Part shown: piece by piece, positions 56,701 to 63,794 of the stretch | How positions within the stretch are numbered: the stretch's first letter is position 1 | How the letters are laid out: each line of letters starts with the position of its first letter | From: Bacillus carboniphilus | Lineage (GTDB): Bacteria; Bacillota; Bacilli; Bacillales; JC228 | Length of the DNA: 64,000 bases | Reading direction: 5' to 3' | Assembly (NCBI RefSeq): GCF_039522365.1 | Contig: NZ_BAAADJ010000003.1 | Coordinates: 1-64,000, forward strand | Notes under the pieces: model-generated | What the model saw: only the letters and a program-made list of their open reading frames with translations | Told to the model about the DNA's origin: nothing | Databases searched by the model: none | Translations under genes and position numbers: made by a program

Positions 56701-57130
56701 CGGACACAGGATCCGTTATTTTTTGAAAAAGCCAGTTATTGAGGTGTAAACAGACACTCGTTCCGCTATTCGTCTATTTTATAGTCTTTTTAAGCTAATT
56801 TTGGCCAAATAGCGGAACCTCTGTCCGCTTAATCCTTGAATACCCGCTTTTTGTGGCAAATAACGGATCTCTTGTCCACTTCATTCGTCAACCCGGACAC
56901 AGAATCCGTTATTTTAATAAAAATGCCGGTTTTTGAGATGCGAACGGACTCTCGTTCCGCTATTCGACTGTTTAATGGTCTTTTTAAGCTAATTTAGGCC
57001 AAATAGCGGAATCTCTGTCCGCAAAACATTCGAAAAGTCGCTTTTTTAAGCAAATAACGGATCTCCTGTCCACCTCGTCTATCAAGCAGGACACATCTTC
57101 CGCTATTCTTATAAAAAAGCCGGTTTAAAA
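56701..57130. repeat. 193-bp direct repeat, 2.2 copies (CGTTCCGCTATT family)
   Basis: GGACAC-type starts occur at 56701, 56894 and 57087, an exact 193-bp period. Each unit carries four related sub-elements, two in each orientation: GGACACAGNATCCGTTATT, CTCGTTCCGCTATTCG, then AAATAGCGGAATCTCTGTCC and AAATAACGGATCTC-TGTCC. Facing elements can pair (CGTTCCGCTATT with AATAGCGGAA). The array fills the gap between the YebC gene and the SelW-like gene and has no ORF of its own. Confidence 0.85.
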
Positions 57131-57150
57131 ACTGTAGGATAGCCTCTTCT

Positions 57151-57396
57151 CTACTTCGCCGATTTTTCCATCTCACTAATAAATTCCTCTACATCTGGAA
57201 AAACACCAGTATCCAGTTTTGAATATAACTTATCCCCGTTAACCGTAACCTCAAATGCCCCACCAGAACCCGGTATCAAGTCTAGCTTCTTAATTTGAGA
57301 ACGGTAATGAGTAAATAATGATTCCGCGAACCTCGCGGCTTTTGGTGCGTAGTTTCACTGCATGCAAAATTCGATAGATACAACAAATTCCTTCAT
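57151..57396 (-). CDS. SelW-like (Rdx family) selenoprotein with CxxU motif, UGA-coded selenocysteine
   Basis: An 81-aa protein visible only if the in-frame TGA at 57357-57355 (codon 14) is read as selenocysteine: MKEFVVSIEFCMQU, then NYAPKAARFAESLFTHYRSQ, followed by a GSGGAFEVTVNGDKLYSKL region and TGVFPDVEEFISEM. This is the SelW/SelT/SelH-family fold with the CxxU redox centre after the first strand. GGGAGGAAAAATCA precedes the ATG. A 6-bp stem-loop follows 16 bases after the UGA. It lies next to selD. These proteins are thioredoxin-like oxidoreductases. Standard gene finders would miss or truncate it. Confidence 0.92.
57324..57338 (-). other. bSECIS-like hairpin of the SelW-like gene
   Basis: On the minus strand CCGCGA-GGT-TCGCGG, a 6-bp GC-rich stem with a G-containing three-base loop, starting 16 bases after the UGA. 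Bacterial SECIS elements sit in this position and are bound by SelB. In the coding frame. Confidence 0.75.
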
Positions 57397-57541
57397 TGAT
57401 TTTTCCTCCCTATATGTATGGGTTAACCTTGTTCCCCCATTTTAGTATAAGTAGTATTTTTCCGCAAATTCAGACAGTTATGCTACATCATTTTCTAGAA
57501 ATGTAATTTTTCAGTATAATAAGGATAGGAGGTGGACGTGA

Positions 57542-58597
57542 ATGAGTGAACATGAAAAAATTGGCCTAACTAGCCTTTCTACCAAAGCTGGCTGAGGCTG
57601 CAAAATTGGTCCTGAAGACCTGACGCAAGTTTTGCGTCTTTTACCGAAATCAACTCCAGATACAAATCTTTTAGTCGGAACGGAAACCTCTGATGACGCT
57701 GGTGTTTACCAGTTATCAGATGATCTTGCTCTCGTCCAATCATTGGATTATTTTACACCGATTGTCGATGACCCTTATTACTTTGGACAAATTGCTGCGG
57801 CTAATGCAATAAGTGATTTATATGCCATGGGCGCTACACCGAAAACGGTTTTAAACCTAGTAGGGTTCCCTATTAAAAAACTAGGAGCCGATGTTTTGGC
57901 TCGTATACTTGAAGGTGCCCAAGATAAGGTGAATGAAGCTGGGGCTGTAACCGTTGGAGGTCATTCTATCGATGATCAGGAGCCCAAATTTGGTCTATCT
58001 GTAACGGGAACAGTTCATCCGAATAAAATTTGGCGCAATGTAGGTGCAAAACCAGGTGATGTCCTAGTTCTGACCAAACCAATTGGTGTTGGTATAGTCA
58101 CTACAGGTATCAAGCGAGGCGCTGTGACGTCCGAACAGATTGATGAAGTTACAAAAGTGATGACAACATTGAATAAACAAGCGGCTGATGTTCTTTCGGA
58201 TTTTACCCCTCATGCCGTAACAGATGTAACAGGGTTTGGATTGCTTGGTCATGCTAGTGAAATGGCAAAAGGTAGTCAAGTTACACTGGAGTTCCGCTAT
58301 GAGGATATCCCAATGCTAGAAGGAACAAAAGAATTAGCTGCACAAGGTATTATCCCTGGTGGATCAAAATCTAACCATAAATGGTTACAACCAGACGTGG
58401 AGTACAATCCTACTCTTTCAGAAGTGGACCAACTAATTCTATGTGACGCTATAACATCTGGCGGATTACTAGTGGCTATCCCTGAAAATCAGGCAAAAGA
58501 GTACGTACAAAGCCTAAACAACCAAGCGTACTTCAAAGCCGCCATAATAGGAACTGTAAAAGAAAAGCAAACCAATGCTTACATACAAGTTCTTTAG
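57542..58597 (+). CDS. selD: Selenide, water dikinase; itself a selenoprotein (UGA codon 18)
   Basis: A 351-aa enzyme that makes selenophosphate from selenide and ATP. ATG 57542 lies after AGGAGGTGGACGTGA. Reading the in-frame TGA at 57593-57595 as Sec gives TSLSTKAGUGCKIGPEDL, where U replaces the catalytic cysteine of Cys-type SelD. Downstream are GVYQLSDDLALVQSLDYFTP, NAISDLYAMGATPKTVLN and AVTDVTGFGLLGHA. Without UGA readthrough only the part from about 57632 is called, lacking the active site. A stem-loop follows 26 bases after the UGA. It thus needs its own product's pathway for synthesis. Confidence 0.95.
57622..57638 (+). other. bSECIS-like hairpin of selD
   Basis: GACGCAA-GTT-TTGCGTC, a perfect 7-bp stem with a GU-containing loop, 26 bases after the UGA, inside the coding frame. 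A smaller GGTC/GACC hairpin lies just before it. This is the expected place for a SelB-binding SECIS element. Confidence 0.72.
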
Positions 58598-58642
58598 CTT
58601 TAATTTTATACTTTCAAAAATGCAACCCTATTTTCTGAAATC

Positions 58643-58674
58643 TTGTTTTAAAACCAAGCAGTTTGTGGTAAAGT
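58643..58674 (+). promoter_or_regulatory. Candidate promoter of the antitoxin antisense RNA
   Basis: TGTGGTAAAGTAATA at 58664-58678 is an extended -10 (TGG-TAAAGT), strikingly like the toxin promoter's TGTGGTAAAATAATA on the other strand. A weak TTGTTT lies 20 bases upstream. Confidence 0.5.
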
Positions 58675-58680
58675 AATAAC

Positions 58681-58827
58681 AAACATAAATATTACCAAAC
58701 AAACATATAATAAAAAAACCTCAGAGTGCGCCAACACTCCGAGGCATACAGCTGATTTCTTGAGGAGATCGGCCTACGACGAAAATAGACCTCACCCGCT
58801 TACCAATTCAAGGGAGGTCTATTTTTT
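58681..58827 (+). ncRNA. Predicted antisense antitoxin RNA
   Basis: A ~147-base RNA is predicted from an extended -10 promoter to a terminator made of AATAGACCTC (58784-58793) and GAGGTCTATT (58814-58823) followed by T's. It runs opposite to the toxin mRNA and would overlap its last codons and whole 3' UTR by about 115 bases. This is the geometry of the TxpA/RatA and BsrG/SR4 type I systems. The RNA has not been shown; ends are inferred. Confidence 0.6.
58712..58744 (-). terminator. Terminator of the toxin mRNA
   Basis: On the minus strand CCTCGGAGTG-TTGGCG-CACTCTGAGG followed by seven T's. It gives the toxin transcript a ~100-base 3' UTR. Confidence 0.85.
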
Positions 58828-58905
58828 ATTGGAAAAAGACAGGACGACGACAATCAATGAAGCAAACGAAATCATTAACGTTAATGATTCAAAAACTGTC
58901 ATCAT
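58819..58905 (-). CDS. Holin-like type I toxin (Hol-Tox family)
   Basis: A 28-aa single-span hydrophobic peptide: MMTVFESLTLMISFASLIVVVL, then SFSNKK (full motif 58905-58819). It matches the putative holin-like toxin pattern MTxYExLxLMIxFxxLIxxxLSFxxKK that includes B. subtilis TxpA/BsrE/BsrG relatives. The RBS AAAGGGGGTGAT is strong but lies in a hairpin. A convergent antisense RNA is predicted. Such peptides insert into the membrane and stop growth when freed from their antitoxin. It is far below usual gene-calling length. It lies between selD and selB. Confidence 0.85.
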   Translation of the reverse strand: MMTVFESLTLMISFASLIVVVLSFSNKK

Positions 58906-58909
58906 AGGC

Positions 58910-58932
58910 ATCACCCCCTTTCATAAAGGGGT
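58910..58932 (-). promoter_or_regulatory. Shine-Dalgarno-sequestering hairpin of the toxin mRNA
   Basis: On the minus strand CCCCTTT-ATG-AAAGGGG (58931-58915) is a perfect 7-bp stem whose right arm is the toxin's Shine-Dalgarno sequence. Type I toxins commonly hide their RBS this way so that only processed or refolded mRNA is translated. Confidence 0.8.
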
Positions 58933-58969
58933 AAGCCGACCACCCTTGAAAATTCAGCTGTTACCTATT

Positions 58970-59007
58970 ATTTTACCACATTCCTCCACATTTAGAACAA
59001 GCGTTCT
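58970..59007 (-). promoter_or_regulatory. Toxin promoter with LexA-type box
   Basis: On the minus strand an extended -10, TGGTAAAAT (TAAAAT 58975-58970), lies 65 bases before the toxin start. AGAACAAGCGTTCT (58994-59007, plus strand) has the LexA core GAAC-AAGC-GTTC with RNRY satisfied and only the outermost C/G replaced. It covers the -35 position (TTGTTC, 59000-58995, 19-base spacer). LexA binding here would make the toxin SOS-inducible. Confidence 0.7.
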
Positions 59008-59043
59008 CGATATGTGTTCAAAATAAGGCTTTTGGATTAGGGA

Positions 59044-60921
59044 TTAGCCTACCCAGTGTCGTACTTCTCCTTCTCTTCTAGTAAGGCCACGGACATCCAT
59101 AGTTTCTAAGAAGGGAATTAAAAATTTACGGGACAAGCCTAATATATCCTTAACATTGGACAGAGTTAATTCGTCCGGGTGCTTATTTTTACAGGTTTGA
59201 ACAGCTCTGTCAAATGTATCCTGTGTCCAAATGATCTTATCTGACAAACTGACCACTTTATTCGATTGGACTAAGTAATGGAGTAATTCTATATGAAGCG
59301 AATCTGGAATACCGGCTTCCTTTAGGTAGTCTTCCTTTGTCTTGACTTGATACTCATCGCGACGGATGGAATCTAATAACCCTCGGACGCGCTTTTCCCA
59401 TTGTTTTGGAACATGAGGAGAAAAGCTTTTACTTTTAACATACTGCTCTTCCCGAGTAAATACATCCGGATCACCCTTATCTAACACAGCCTCTACTAGT
59501 TCAGTTGTGTACGTTTTTCCAAGTTCCTGGACAAGTTCAGCTTTATTGATTCCCGAGCGCATTGGATATTTTGAGTGAAACTGCTCTAATAATAACGTCA
59601 TATCTCGAATTAAACCATCCATAACTTTTGCATGCGTCACTCTATTTTTCACTACTAATAGATCATCAGTCTCTGTCAAAAGCTTTTCTAGCTCTGCTTC
59701 TTCAATGTGTAATTCTGTACATAATTCATTTGCTGTCATCATTCTATTTTTTAATAAAACGGATGAGGCTCTTTCTTCGAGTGTCCCTTCTTTTTTTAGA
59801 AGGAGAGATTGGATGGTTTCTTCTCCCCACTTATATTTCTTGCCATTTGGGTCAATAACCCAACCGCCAGCAATGGTTTCTGCAGGTGTTGGTCTCCTTA
59901 AAATAAAGCGATCTCCTCTTTTGACTACAATCGGTTCATTTAGCCTGATTTGGCATAATACCTCATCTTCTTCTTGAACAATCTCATTTCGATCAAAAAA
60001 AACAAGGGTACCAAGAACTTCTGAGGTCCCTACATGGCAGTTTACAGGCATTCTTTGTTTGACAGGATGACGAAGCTGATCCACAAAACGTATGGATACA
60101 TCAATGGTGTGAGTACTAAAATGATTAGCATGAGAAACCACTACGTCCCCTCGCTTAATCTCCTCTTTGTTAATTCCCCCTATATTTAACGCCGTTCGTT
60201 GCCCTGCCATTGATTCAGCAACTGTTTGATGATGTACTTGGATCCCCCGAACGGTTCCTTTCACACCTGGTGGTAAAATATACACGCTATGACCTTCTGA
60301 AATATGACCGTCAAAGATAGTGCCTCGTACAACGGTTCCTTGGCCTTTCACATGAAAAACTTGATCTATAGGGAGCCTAAAATCCCCTGTATTAGCCCTG
60401 GTTGGCAAGTCTATTACCTCAGACTGAATAGCATCCTTTAGTTCTTTAATTCCTTTATTAGAAAGACTATCTATGTAAAAATAAGGGGCATTTTCAAAAA
60501 TAGTACCTTGTAATTCTAATAGAATTTCGTCTCGAGCAAGTTCCAATAATTCCGCTTCAACCAAATCCATTTTTGTAATAGCAATTATCCCTTTTTTTAC
60601 TCCAAGAAAAGATAAAATTTCTAGATGTTCTTTCGTTTGTGGCATAGCGCCCTCATTTGCAGCTACGACTAAAACAACCATGTCTATTCCGGCAACACCA
60701 GCAATCATCTGTCTAATAAATCTTTCATGGCCAGGTACATCTACAATCGATACTTGTAGTTCCTCATTGTTAATGAGAGGAGCAAATCCTGGTTCGATGG
60801 ATATGTTTCTTTCTTTTTCTTCTTTCAGCCGATCTGTGTCAACATTGGTTAAAGCTTTTGTAAGTGTAGTTTTACCGTGGTCAATATGTCCTGCCATCCC
60901 AACTGTATAGAATTTTTTCAT
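59044..60921 (-). CDS. selB: Selenocysteine-specific elongation factor SelB
   Basis: A 625-aa EF-Tu-like GTPase that brings Sec-tRNA(Sec) to UGA codons marked by a SECIS hairpin. G1 is AGHIDHGKTT, G3 DVPGHE, G4 TKMD; effector region ERNISIEPGFAP. After the EF-Tu-like domains, the C-terminal ~250 residues form winged-helix repeats that bind SECIS RNA, ending in LSRKFLIPFLETMDVRGLTRR. ATG is preceded by GGTGAGAGGATG. It is third member of the selA-selD-selB set, on the minus strand. Confidence 0.96.
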   Translation of the reverse strand: MKKFYTVGMAGHIDHGKTTLTKALTNVDTDRLKEEKERNISIEPGFAPLINNEELQVSIVDVPGHERFIRQMIAGVAGIDMVVLVVAANEGAMPQTKEHLEILSFLGVKKGIIAITKMDLVEAELLELARDEILLELQGTIFENAPYFYIDSLSNKGIKELKDAIQSEVIDLPTRANTGDFRLPIDQVFHVKGQGTVVRGTIFDGHISEGHSVYILPPGVKGTVRGIQVHHQTVAESMAGQRTALNIGGINKEEIKRGDVVVSHANHFSTHTIDVSIRFVDQLRHPVKQRMPVNCHVGTSEVLGTLVFFDRNEIVQEEDEVLCQIRLNEPIVVKRGDRFILRRPTPAETIAGGWVIDPNGKKYKWGEETIQSLLLKKEGTLEERASSVLLKNRMMTANELCTELHIEEAELEKLLTETDDLLVVKNRVTHAKVMDGLIRDMTLLLEQFHSKYPMRSGINKAELVQELGKTYTTELVEAVLDKGDPDVFTREEQYVKSKSFSPHVPKQWEKRVRGLLDSIRRDEYQVKTKEDYLKEAGIPDSLHIELLHYLVQSNKVVSLSDKIIWTQDTFDRAVQTCKNKHPDELTLSNVKDILGLSRKFLIPFLETMDVRGLTRREGEVRHWVG

Positions 60922-61104
60922 CCTCTCACCTACCCTCTAAATGGTTATAATCCTACTTTACAAATCTACATCTATTGCATCAAGTAATTTCCATCCTGTT
61001 TAGTACTTTTGATGTTAGACAAACAAAAAAAATTCATGTATATTGTATTTTGGTTCTATTGTTAGTACCCCCATACTTACAATATATATAAACTTTTCAT
61101 AGTT

Positions 61105-61135
61105 AGGAATCTCCTTATTTGGAGATTCCTTTTTG
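61105..61135 (+). terminator. Orphan terminator-like hairpin in a gene-free gap
   Basis: AGGAATCTCC-TTATTT-GGAGATTCCT followed by TTTTG. No gene on the plus strand ends before it, so it may close a small RNA starting in the AT-rich 60930-61100 stretch. The rest of the 60922-61228 gap shows only a possible forespore promoter (CATACTA near 61193) for the next gene. Confidence 0.5.
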
Positions 61136-61228
61136 TAATTAACAGAATATTTTTTTTTTAGATAACAAACGGATAATATATCTATTTCTACACATACTAA
61201 AGGGAAAATGCTTTGGAGTGAAGTAGAT

Positions 61229-61447
61229 ATGGGTGTGTTTAACAGATTTTCAGAATGGCGTAATGAGAGATACAAGAAGAAAGTGACAGAGATGCAATCT
61301 AAAGGTTTGTGTCCAGATTGTAGAGGTAGTGGTCTAAGTATGTGGACCCTCAATGAGTTTGTCCATACAAACTTTTATGACTGCCCAGGCTGCAACGGTT
61401 CTGGTTTGTTTACAGATTGGGAAGATACTAGCGAGTACAATCATTAA
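61229..61447 (+). CDS. Small protein with DnaJ-type CxxCxGxG zinc-binding repeats
   Basis: A 72-aa protein: MGVFNRFSEWRNERYKKKVT, then CPDCRGSGLS and CPGCNGSGLF, two CxxCxGxG motifs like those of DnaJ zinc fingers. A single zinc ribbon is likely. GGAGTGAAG precedes ATG 61229; a longer reading from 61208 has no RBS. A CATACTA sequence ~36 bases upstream resembles a SigF/SigG -10. Function unknown; similar short proteins in Bacillus are sometimes mislabelled as methionine aminopeptidase. Confidence 0.75.
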   Translation: MGVFNRFSEWRNERYKKKVTEMQSKGLCPDCRGSGLSMWTLNEFVHTNFYDCPGCNGSGLFTDWEDTSEYNH

Positions 61448-61474
61448 AAAAGGGCGACAATCACTGTCGCCCTT
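61445..61474. terminator. Bidirectional terminator
   Basis: AAAAAAGGGCGAC-AATCACT-GTCGCCCTT between the zinc-finger gene and the convergent mhqD-like gene. Confidence 0.85.
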
Positions 61475-61481
61475 CCCTATT

Positions 61482-62096
61482 TTATCTTGAACTAAAAGTT
61501 TGTTGATACCACCCAGCAGCTGCCGTTACTTCGGTTTGAGTTAATGCGTGTCCGTTCATCTCCCAGTGGATTGATACAGCTGATCCTGCGGCTTCTAAAA
61601 GGTTTTGTAGATCCATTGATTCCTGAGATGGACAAATAGGATCATTTTTCCCTGCTGTAATGAGGACAGGTACATTGGCAAGGTTAGGTAATTCCATCCC
61701 TCTTCTAGGAACCATTGGATGATGTAGAATGGCTCCTCTTAAACTATTCTCATAATGGAACAATAGACTTCCGGCTATATTGGCTCCATTTGAATAACCA
61801 ATGGCTATTACGTTATTTCGATCAAATCCATACTCTTTAGAGGCTTCATTTAAAAATTCATGAAGCTGTTTCGTTCGATAAATCAAATCCTCTTCATCAA
61901 ATACTCCTTCTGCAAGACGACGGAAGAAGCGGGGCATGCCATGTTCTAACACTTCGCCACGAACACTCAGTACCGAAGCTTCAGGATCAATCAGGTTACC
62001 CAGTGGCAATAAATCGTGCTCATTCCCACCGGTCCCATGTAAAAGAAGTAACGTTGGTTTAGTAGAAATTTGACCTTGTTTATAAATATGCTTCAT
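61482..62096 (-). CDS. mhqD: Carboxylesterase/dienelactone hydrolase-like protein (MhqD-like)
   Basis: A 204-aa alpha/beta hydrolase of the phospholipase/carboxylesterase group: LLLLHGTGGNEHDLLPLG, nucleophile elbow GYSNGAN, Asp in AGKNDPICP and His in NGHALT. B. subtilis MhqD (YodD), of the mhqNOD operon, is similar and is induced by quinones and electrophiles. It follows an MhqR-type repressor gene on the same strand, with an inverted repeat in the gap, which supports this assignment. Confidence 0.78.
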   Translation of the reverse strand: MKHIYKQGQISTKPTLLLLHGTGGNEHDLLPLGNLIDPEASVLSVRGEVLEHGMPRFFRRLAEGVFDEEDLIYRTKQLHEFLNEASKEYGFDRNNVIAIGYSNGANIAGSLLFHYENSLRGAILHHPMVPRRGMELPNLANVPVLITAGKNDPICPSQESMDLQNLLEAAGSAVSIHWEMNGHALTQTEVTAAAGWYQQTFSSR

Positions 62097-62126
62097 ATGT
62101 TTCTCTCACCTAATTTTCTTTGTATT

Positions 62127-62159
62127 TATCTCGTACTCAAATATTCTTAAACTGAGATA
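62127..62159. promoter_or_regulatory. Possible MhqR operator upstream of mhqD
   Basis: TATCTC at 62127 and GAGATA at 62154 form an inverted repeat with a wide centre in the mhqR-mhqD gap. The half-sites match the MhqR consensus (TATCTCGAATTCGAGATA); the spacing does not, so this is tentative. Confidence 0.4.
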
Positions 62160-62175
62160 TATGGTATGAAAAAAA

Positions 62176-62631
62176 CTACAGACTTTCAGCGTAAAGACCA
62201 AGCTGTTTAAGTTTTTCAATTAAAATAGACTTTTCCTCGGAGGTTATTCCGCCCATGATATTGTGTAGCGCCTCTACATGTTTTGGAAAAATCTCTTCCA
62301 TCAGTGTTTTTCCTGACTTTGTAATGACTGCAAAAGTTATACGGCGATCATTGGGACAAGGCTTTCGAGTAAGATAACCTTTTTTCTCAAGCTTATCTAC
62401 TACATACGTAATACTACTACTGGCAAGTAAAACTTTGCTTCCAATTTTTTGGATGGGCTGTTCACCTTTGTTGAATAGTAATTCTAGGACAGCAAATTCT
62501 GTTAAGTTCAGTCCGTGTGAACGAACATCCTTTTCTACCTGTTTTCTTACTGATTCAACTGCCCGGGTCAAAACAATAAAAAGCTTTAATGATAAGTCAT
62601 GCTCTTGTTTATTTTCTGTTTCATAGGTCAT
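62176..62631 (-). CDS. mhqR: MarR family regulator (MhqR-like)
   Basis: A 151-aa winged-helix repressor: HDLSLKLFIVLTRAVESVRK, then HGLNLTEFAVLELLFNKGEQ, recognition region ASSSITYVVDKLEKKGYL and wing RKPCPNDRRITFAVIT. The opening and length match MhqR, which controls quinone-resistance genes. A conserved-type operator lies just upstream of its own start, so it is probably autoregulated. ATG 62631 is three codons inside an alternative GTG. Its target is likely the adjacent mhqD-like gene. Confidence 0.82.
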   Translation of the reverse strand: MTYETENKQEHDLSLKLFIVLTRAVESVRKQVEKDVRSHGLNLTEFAVLELLFNKGEQPIQKIGSKVLLASSSITYVVDKLEKKGYLTRKPCPNDRRITFAVITKSGKTLMEEIFPKHVEALHNIMGGITSEEKSILIEKLKQLGLYAESL

Positions 62632-62652
62632 TATATTCACCCACTAATGAAA

Positions 62653-62670
62653 TATCTTTGTTTCGAGATA
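62653..62670. promoter_or_regulatory. MhqR-type operator upstream of mhqR
   Basis: TATCTTTGTTTCGAGATA is an 18-base imperfect palindrome matching the B. subtilis MhqR site TATCTCGAATTCGAGATA at 14 of 18 positions, 22 bases before the regulator's start. Autorepression is predicted. Confidence 0.65.
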
Positions 62671-62767
62671 ATCGTATAACAAAGAGTGGTGACTGTCAAA
62701 TAGGAAGAATGGACTAGTTAGAGTCACATCTTCCTACTTTAAATTTTATGACTATATCAAAATGATA

Positions 62768-63616
62768 CTATTTTAAAAACTCCACAATCTCTTCATACTG
62801 CTTCTTTGCATCTTTATATCCTAACTCGTAAAGGGAAAGTAGACGTTCTTGTTTCCGTTCCATTCTACTAACAGGTATATGAACACTCGGTTGAATGATC
62901 ATTACATTTCCCTTTTCCTTTTCAGAATCTAAATAGCCGAGCGTTTCATTATAATGCTTGTATCTTGACTGAATTAGTTCACCAATTTTAGGATGCTTTT
63001 TACTAAAATAAGTAATGGCACCTCCGAACTTACTAGGTTTTTTTGTATAATTCGGTGGTTTTGTCATAACGATGACGTTTTTATGATTACCATCTTCTTG
63101 TGCTTTCCGAATAGGAATAGGGTCAATAATCCCGCCATCAAGCAATAAACGATTATCATACTCTACACTTGGAGCTACAAACGGTAGAGAACTAGAAGCA
63201 CGGATAATTTTCAACATATGTTTGCCGTGGTCCTTTTTATCGTAGTAGACGGCCTCCCCTGTTTCACAATCAGTTGTTCCAACAATAAACTGTTCTTTCG
63301 CGTTTAAAAAAGTATCGTAATCAAACGGGTTAATTTTGTTTGGTATTTCATCAAATAAAAAATCCATACCAAAAAACTCACGGTTTCGTATAAAATTCCG
63401 AAATGATAGGTAGCGAGGATCACGAACCAAATCTATATTAACCACTTTGTTCCGCCCGTTTTGTCTGGATAAATAAGAAGCAGCCATACAGGCACCAGCA
63501 GATACCCCAATGACATAGGGAAAGTATAGTTCTTTTTCCATGAAGTACTCTAATACCCCAGCCGTGTAGACCCCTCTCATTCCTCCGCCTTCTAAAACTA
63601 ATCCAATGTTTTCCAT
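62768..63616 (-). CDS. Patatin-like phospholipase family protein
   Basis: A 282-aa patatin-fold lipase: GLVLEGGGMRGVYTAGVLEY (oxyanion loop GGGxRG), GVSAGACMAASY (nucleophile Ser) and LLDGGIIDPIP (catalytic Asp), the Ser-Asp dyad of the family. Close to E. coli YjjU-type proteins. It hydrolyses acyl esters; its lipid is unknown. No signal peptide. ATG 63616 has GGGAG six bases ahead; ATG 63628 is an alternative. Confidence 0.88.
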   Translation of the reverse strand: MENIGLVLEGGGMRGVYTAGVLEYFMEKELYFPYVIGVSAGACMAASYLSRQNGRNKVVNIDLVRDPRYLSFRNFIRNREFFGMDFLFDEIPNKINPFDYDTFLNAKEQFIVGTTDCETGEAVYYDKKDHGKHMLKIIRASSSLPFVAPSVEYDNRLLLDGGIIDPIPIRKAQEDGNHKNVIVMTKPPNYTKKPSKFGGAITYFSKKHPKIGELIQSRYKHYNETLGYLDSEKEKGNVMIIQPSVHIPVSRMERKQERLLSLYELGYKDAKKQYEEIVEFLK

Positions 63617-63794
63617 ATTAACTCCCATTTCTGTCTGTTAAAATAAGTATTTCTCTATTTTAAATAAAATGGAAATGAATTGCTAGTTCCAAACTTCTTC
63701 ACTCTCGAGGGATTCTTAAAGTAACCAAATCAAATGAAACTATCATCTACTCCTTTCCGTATAAAAGGTATAGACAAAAAAAGGTGGGTTACAG

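Noticed and set aside
57600-57625. GGTC/GACC as the main selD SECIS stem
   Set aside because: Only four base pairs; the adjacent 7-bp stem at 57622-57638 is stronger and better placed.
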